Source: CAYJEO01 sp044432805 (GTDB lineage: Bacteria > Bacillota_I > Bacilli_A > RF39 > UBA660). From it: 8,692 nt of DNA. The stretch spans positions 1-8,692 of the forward strand of contig JAWXUI010000042.1 in assembly GCA_044432805.1 (NCBI GenBank), read 5' to 3'. How positions within the stretch are numbered: the first letter of the stretch is position 1; each line of letters begins with the position of its first letter. The position numbers and the translations under genes were made by a program. Below are positions 4,972 through 8,692 of this stretch, piece by piece. The notes beneath the pieces were generated by a model, which worked only from the letters and a program-made list of their open reading frames with translations, was not told where the DNA came from and did not search any database.

Positions 4972-7260
4972 ATGGCAAAAATAAATTTACCTGTAATTTT
5001 ATTAAAAGGCATTATAATATTACCAAAAAGTGAAATAAAACTTGAATTTGATAATGATGTTAGTAAAAATGTAATTGATTTATCAGAAATGTTTCATGAT
5101 AACAAAATATTAATTGTAAATCAAACTAATCATTTAGAAGAAAATCCTAATATTAAAAATTTACCTAATATCGGTGTAATTGCTAAAATAAGTGATAAAT
5201 TAGTCTTACCAAACGGAAATGTACATATAAAAGTAACCGGATTAAAAAGAGCTTATATAAATGAATTTTTAAATATAAATAGATCAAATGAAATTTTAGA
5301 GTCCATAATAACTCCTGTAGCAGATGAAATAATCGAATCCGAAGATATATTAATAAACAAGTTGATAACAATTTTTTCTAATCATTGCAATCTTATTCCG
5401 GAAATGAGTAACAGCATAATATCTTACATAAAAGAACTTACATCATTATCTATATTATGTGATGTAATAATACCTTATTTAAATATCGATTTAGATAGAT
5501 TCAAAATATACTTAGAAACAATAAGTGTTATTAGTCGTTTTGACATGATTTTAGAAGATATAGTAAGTGAACAAGAAATATATAAAATTGATAGAGAAAT
5601 AGAAAATAAAATAAGAAATACCATTGAAAACAGTCAAAGGGATTTTATCTTGCAAGAAAAATCAAAAATATTAAAAGAAGAATTAAATGAACTTGAACCA
5701 AAAGAAGAAGAAATAAAGCAAATAAAAGAAACTTTAGAAGAAAAATATTATCCAACACATATTAAAGAAAAAATCATTTCAGAATTAAATAGATATGAAT
5801 CAATGAATTACTATACGCCTGAATTAGATTTAGTAAAAAATTATATTGATTGGTTATTAAAAATACCTAATAGTGGAACAAATTCTAAAATAAATTTAAA
5901 AAAAGCTAGATTGATTTTAGATGAAAGTCATTTTGGATTAGAAAAAGTAAAAGATAAAATAATAGAAAATATTGCAATTAACAAAAAGAATAATTCAATT
6001 CTTTGTTTAGTAGGGCCTCCAGGAACTGGAAAAACATCGTTAGTTTATTCTATTGCTAAAGCTATGAATAAAAAATTATGTAAACTTTCTGTTGCGGGTA
6101 TAACAGACGATGCTATTATAAAAGGTCATAGAAAAACTTATGTTGCATCAAAGCCGGGTAGAATAGTTGAACTATTAGTTAAAGCAAAAGAAAACAATCC
6201 AGTTTTCTTAATTGATGAAATAGATAAAATAGGAAATGGACAAATTGATTTATCTAGTAGCTTACTTGAACTTTTAGACAAGTCACAAAATAAGGAATTT
6301 ATTGATAATTATATAGAAGAAGAAATAGATTTAAGCAGCGTATTTTTTATCACTACAGCAAATTACATAAATAATATACCAGAAGCATTAAGAGATAGAT
6401 TAGATATAATTAATATATCAGGATATACGAATAAGGAAAAAATAGAATTATCAAAAAACTATTTAATTAATAATGTAATTGATAATTGTAATATAAAATT
6501 TAATATAAAAATAAGTGATGAAATGATATCTTATATAATAAGTGGGTATACTTATGAATCTGGTGTAAGAGAATTAGAAAGATGCTTTGATAAAATTATT
6601 AGTTATGTTGCTACTAGAAATATTCTTTTAAAGAAAAAATTAAAAAATGTTATTATTGATAAAACAATAGTAAATAAATCATTAGGAATAAAATTATTTG
6701 ATTATAAAAAAACAACTAATAATAAAATAGGTGTTGTTACCGGTTTAGCGTATACAACTAATGGTGGAGATACAATCAATATTGAAAGTACTTACTATAA
6801 GGGAAGCGGTAAATTAATTCTTACAGGTAGTTTAGGTGATGTTATGCAAGAAAGCGCAACAATTGCACTCTCTTATATAAAAGCAAATGCTAAAAGTTTA
6901 AAAATAGATGAAAATTTATTATTAAAAAATGATTTTCATATTCATATACCTTCTGGTGCAATAAAAAAAGATGGACCATCAGCTGGAATAACAATAACCA
7001 CATCTTTAATAAGTTTATTAAAAAACAAAGAAATAAAAAATACTTTATCAATGACTGGAGAAATAAGCTTAAAAGGTGATGTTCTAAAAATAGGTGGATT
7101 AAAAGAGAAATCGTTAGCCGCACTAAGAGATGGAATTAAAACTGTAATAATACCTTATGATAATGTATTTGAAATAGATGAATTACCAACAGAAGTAAAA
7201 GAAAAAATAAAATTTATTTCTGTCAAAAATTATGAAGAAATATTAAAAATAATAAAATAA
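4972..7260 (+). CDS. lon: ATP-dependent protease Lon (LonA type)
   Basis: A 762-residue soluble AAA+ protease that unfolds and degrades damaged or regulatory proteins. Order of domains: N-terminal substrate-binding domain (about 1-190) starting LPVILLKGIIILP; a charged coiled-coil linker (about 190-260); the AAA+ module with Walker A GPPGTGKT (348-355), Walker B VFLIDE (411-416), sensor-1 Asn464 and the RDR arginines (474-476); and the C-terminal protease with catalytic Ser670 in KDGPSAG and Lys713 in GGLKEK, 43 residues apart as in E. coli. All catalytic residues are present, so activity is expected. The pore-loop region reads GHRKTYVASKPG, where Lon usually has GHRRTYIGAMPG, and the preceding segment lacks the usual arginine/glutamate pattern, so this is a divergent copy. 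SD GGAGGTG (4961-4967) sits four bases before ATG. It has its own promoter and terminator. Confidence 0.95.
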   Translation: MAKINLPVILLKGIIILPKSEIKLEFDNDVSKNVIDLSEMFHDNKILIVNQTNHLEENPNIKNLPNIGVIAKISDKLVLPNGNVHIKVTGLKRAYINEFLNINRSNEILESIITPVADEIIESEDILINKLITIFSNHCNLIPEMSNSIISYIKELTSLSILCDVIIPYLNIDLDRFKIYLETISVISRFDMILEDIVSEQEIYKIDREIENKIRNTIENSQRDFILQEKSKILKEELNELEPKEEEIKQIKETLEEKYYPTHIKEKIISELNRYESMNYYTPELDLVKNYIDWLLKIPNSGTNSKINLKKARLILDESHFGLEKVKDKIIENIAINKKNNSILCLVGPPGTGKTSLVYSIAKAMNKKLCKLSVAGITDDAIIKGHRKTYVASKPGRIVELLVKAKENNPVFLIDEIDKIGNGQIDLSSSLLELLDKSQNKEFIDNYIEEEIDLSSVFFITTANYINNIPEALRDRLDIINISGYTNKEKIELSKNYLINNVIDNCNIKFNIKISDEMISYIISGYTYESGVRELERCFDKIISYVATRNILLKKKLKNVIIDKTIVNKSLGIKLFDYKKTTNNKIGVVTGLAYTTNGGDTINIESTYYKGSGKLILTGSLGDVMQESATIALSYIKANAKSLKIDENLLLKNDFHIHIPSGAIKKDGPSAGITITTSLISLLKNKEIKNTLSMTGEISLKGDVLKIGGLKEKSLAALRDGIKTVIIPYDNVFEIDELPTEVKEKIKFISVKNYEEILKIIK

Positions 7261-7282
7261 AGATATAATTATCTTTTTTTTT
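7259..7282 (+). terminator. Rho-independent terminator of lon
   Basis: AAAGATA (7259-7265) pairs with TATCTTT (7270-7276) around the loop TAAT; T residues continue to 7282. The left arm uses the last two bases of the lon stop codon. The stem is AT-rich and therefore modest in strength, so some read-through into the spore gene is possible. Confidence 0.72.
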
Positions 7283-7290
7283 CATATAAT
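7283..7290 (+). promoter_or_regulatory. Candidate -10 element for the SpoVID-like/YsxE-like pair
   Basis: CATATAAT lies right after the lon terminator and 24 bases before the ATG at 7315. It contains a perfect sigma-A -10 (TATAAT, 7285-7290) and is also one mismatch from the sigma-E -10 CATACAAT. No convincing -35 of either type was found. B. subtilis spoVID is sigma-E dependent, so mother-cell expression is plausible, but the sigma factor cannot be decided here. Confidence 0.38.
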
Positions 7291-7301
7291 TAAATGAAAT
7301 T

Positions 7302-7309
7302 AAAGGAGG
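7302..7309 (+). promoter_or_regulatory. Strong ribosome binding site deciding the SpoVID-like start
   Basis: AAAGGAGG lies five bases before ATG 7315. An earlier in-frame ATG at 7294 has no SD, and reading from it would translate the SD itself into KLKEEF. The start at 7315 is therefore preferred, giving 216 residues. Confidence 0.92.
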
Positions 7310-7314
7310 AATTT

Positions 7315-7965
7315 ATGAAAAAGGTAGTTCCATTTTCAAAAAAAATTGATTTTTCAACTAATATAGCGGAGATTACAAGTATATCTTTAGAGCATAATTT
7401 AAAAGTTAATAAAAATAATATTGAAGGTGAGTTTATTGTATCTGGTTCATATAAAGTAACTGAAACAAGTTTAACTACACAAGATTTTTCACATAATATT
7501 GATTTTGATGTTACATATGATGAGAAATATAATTTAAAAAATGTGGTTGTTGATATAGATGATTTCTATTATGAAATTATTGATAGTAGATCTTTGATGG
7601 TTAATATTGATTTATTGGTAGATAAGATAGAAGAAATTTTAATAGAGAAAAATATTATAGAAGAGGTGAGGACAGTGGAAATTGACAATTTGATTTTAGA
7701 AAACGATATAGAAGAAATATTAAAAGAAGCAAAACCGATAGAAATTATCAAAGACGTTAGTGAGAAATGTTCTAATTTATTTGATAATTTAACATATACT
7801 GATACTTACACAACATATAAGGTTTATATTGTAAGAGAAGGCGATGATCTAAATTCAATTTTAGAAAAATATAGTGTTACAAAAGAAATGATTATACCAT
7901 ATAATGATTTAACAGAAATTAAATTAGGGGATAAATTAATAATTCCATCTAATGAGAAAATATAG
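7315..7965 (+). CDS. Miniature SpoVID-like spore coat morphogenesis protein with C-terminal LysM domain
   Basis: A 216-residue protein without signal peptide or membrane segment. Residues about 1-100 (FSKKIDFSTNIAEITSISL, IEGEFIVSGSYKV, then repeated short beta-type segments) resemble the SpoVID N-terminal domain, which in B. subtilis helps coat proteins encase the forespore. Residues 103-160 are acidic and helical (DKIEEILIEKNIIEE and similar). Residues 168-211 form a LysM domain (YKVYIVREGDDLNSILEKY ... LGDKLIIPS), a peptidoglycan or cortex-precursor binding unit, as at the C-terminus of SpoVID. B. subtilis SpoVID is about 575 residues with a long acidic centre, so this is a compact version. 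The following ysxE-like gene, overlapping by 14 bases, is also the partner of spoVID in B. subtilis, which raises confidence. An unrelated LysM protein is the main alternative. Confidence 0.75.
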   Translation: MKKVVPFSKKIDFSTNIAEITSISLEHNLKVNKNNIEGEFIVSGSYKVTETSLTTQDFSHNIDFDVTYDEKYNLKNVVVDIDDFYYEIIDSRSLMVNIDLLVDKIEEILIEKNIIEEVRTVEIDNLILENDIEEILKEAKPIEIIKDVSEKCSNLFDNLTYTDTYTTYKVYIVREGDDLNSILEKYSVTKEMIIPYNDLTEIKLGDKLIIPSNEKI

Positions 7966-8692
7966 GGAGACATTAGATGAATTAGGAATTAAGCCATCTA
8001 AGATAGAAATAAAGGGAAAAAGTATTATAATAACTCATAATGATTTAAAAGCTGTTATAAAAGAAAAAAATTTTAATCATAAAATATTTGAATATTTAGA
8101 TTCTAGAGGTTTTAATTATTACCCTAAAATATTGCTTGAAAAAAATAATTATGTGATAGAAGAATATGTAAAAGATATATATGTTCCAAATGAGCAAAAA
8201 ATTTTAGATTTAATAGATTTAGTTTCTTTATTACATTTAAAAACAACACATCATAAAGAAATAGATTTAGAGGATTATAAGCAACTATTTGAAACAATAA
8301 GCAATAATATAGAGTATTTAAAAGAATATTATTTGGATATGATTACATTAATAGAAACTAATGAGTTTATGAGTCCTAGCCAATATTTGTTTGCGAGAAA
8401 TATTTCTAAGGTTTTAGCGTCTTTAAATTTTTGTAAAAATGAATTAGATAAATGGTATTTAATGGTTAAAGAAAAAAGAAAACAACGAGTTGTTGTTTTA
8501 CATAATAATTTAGATTTAACGCATTTTATAATAAATGAAAAAAATTATTTAATTAATTGGGAAAAATCTAAAATAGATAATCCTATATTTGATATTTATA
8601 AATTGTATAAAAAAGTTAGTTTAGATTTATCTTTTAATGAAATATTTGATAGGTATGAAAGTAATTATAAGTTATTAGAAGATGAAAAAAAA
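7952..8692 (+). CDS. YsxE/CotS-like spore coat-associated kinase-fold protein (partial, runs off the right edge)
   Basis: 247 codons are open to the window end with no stop; the family is usually about 340 residues, so the C-terminus is missing. The start at 7952 overlaps the preceding gene by 14 bases; it is the only ATG in this frame after the in-frame TAA at 7940-7942, and the protein then reads YRETLDELGIKPSKIEI, as expected for YsxE-type N-termini. The fold is that of aminoglycoside phosphotransferase/CotS proteins. The position of the catalytic loop reads VVLHNNLDLTHFI (His184, Asn185, Asn186), where active members have HGD with a later Asn, and the metal-binding segment reads INWEKSKIDNPIFDIY (Asn202 instead of Asp). 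It therefore looks like a pseudokinase. Context after a SpoVID-like gene supports a role in the spore coat. Translational coupling is likely, since no SD is well placed. Confidence 0.75.
   Translation, partial: MRKYRETLDELGIKPSKIEIKGKSIIITHNDLKAVIKEKNFNHKIFEYLDSRGFNYYPKILLEKNNYVIEEYVKDIYVPNEQKILDLIDLVSLLHLKTTHHKEIDLEDYKQLFETISNNIEYLKEYYLDMITLIETNEFMSPSQYLFARNISKVLASLNFCKNELDKWYLMVKEKRKQRVVVLHNNLDLTHFIINEKNYLINWEKSKIDNPIFDIYKLYKKVSLDLSFNEIFDRYESNYKLLEDEKK

Noticed and set aside
5183..5371. Open frame on the minus strand inside lon
   Set aside because: Antisense to the Lon N-terminal domain, Leu/Tyr-rich low-complexity translation, no start signals.
6890..7123. Open frame on the minus strand inside lon
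   Set aside because: Antisense to the highly conserved protease domain; composition is a by-product of the coding strand.
7294..7314. ATG at 7294 as the start of the SpoVID-like gene
   Set aside because: No SD precedes it and the strong AAAGGAGG would be translated; ATG 7315 is correctly spaced.
7569..7751. Open frame on the minus strand inside the SpoVID-like gene
   Set aside because: Antisense, Ser/Ile-rich, no ribosome site or recognisable family.

Overview
The window is a very AT-rich bacterial chromosome segment with all genes on the plus strand. It reads as a low-GC Bacillota (Firmicutes) genome with reduced, compact gene arrangement. The protein families (M29 aminopeptidase, membrane-anchored deacetylase-like protein, fused U32 protein, Lon, a SpoVID/LysM-like protein and a YsxE/CotS-like protein) would suit an uncultured gut Bacilli or Erysipelotrichia-type lineage with a spore-coat programme. 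That placement is inference. Tryptophan is read from TGG, no internal TGA is needed, and stops are TAA (six) and TAG (one), so the standard bacterial code fits and Mycoplasma-type code 4 is not required.

Layout: (1) 28-1110, an M29 metallo-aminopeptidase whose metal ligands are visible. (2) 1148-1963, a membrane-anchored protein with a decayed polysaccharide-deacetylase (NodB-like) domain. (3) 2026-2226, a 66-residue orphan protein with a Gln-Glu repeat encoded by a hexanucleotide repeat, closed by a terminator that overlaps its stop codon. (4) 2275-4335, a U32 family protein with a complete Fe-S cysteine signature, probably an RNA hydroxylation factor, read from an extended -10 promoter directly behind that terminator. 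(5) 4376-4774, a single small type IV pilin-like protein with its own promoter and terminator. (6) 4972-7260, a complete but divergent LonA protease with a good sigma-A promoter and a terminator. (7) 7315-7965, a miniature SpoVID-like protein with a C-terminal LysM domain. (8) 7952 to the right edge, a YsxE/CotS-type kinase-like protein that overlaps gene 7 by 14 bases and is cut by the window end.

The clearest biological theme is genes 6-8. The order lon, spoVID-like, ysxE-like matches the lonA ... spoVID-ysxE order of Bacillus subtilis with the intervening ysxC and heme-biosynthesis genes absent. It suggests retention of a spore envelope module in a genome that lost the genes between. The deacetylase-like protein may belong to the same programme, because a short CATATA-type element lies in front of both it and the SpoVID-like gene. 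No RNA genes, insertion sequences, CRISPR arrays or gene-free stretches above 300 bases were seen; the largest gap, 4775-4971, holds a terminator and the lon promoter. I found no defence system or other wholly novel multi-gene system. The most unusual items are small or degenerate proteins: the QE-repeat orphan, the inactive-looking deacetylase, the miniature SpoVID and the pseudokinase-like YsxE.
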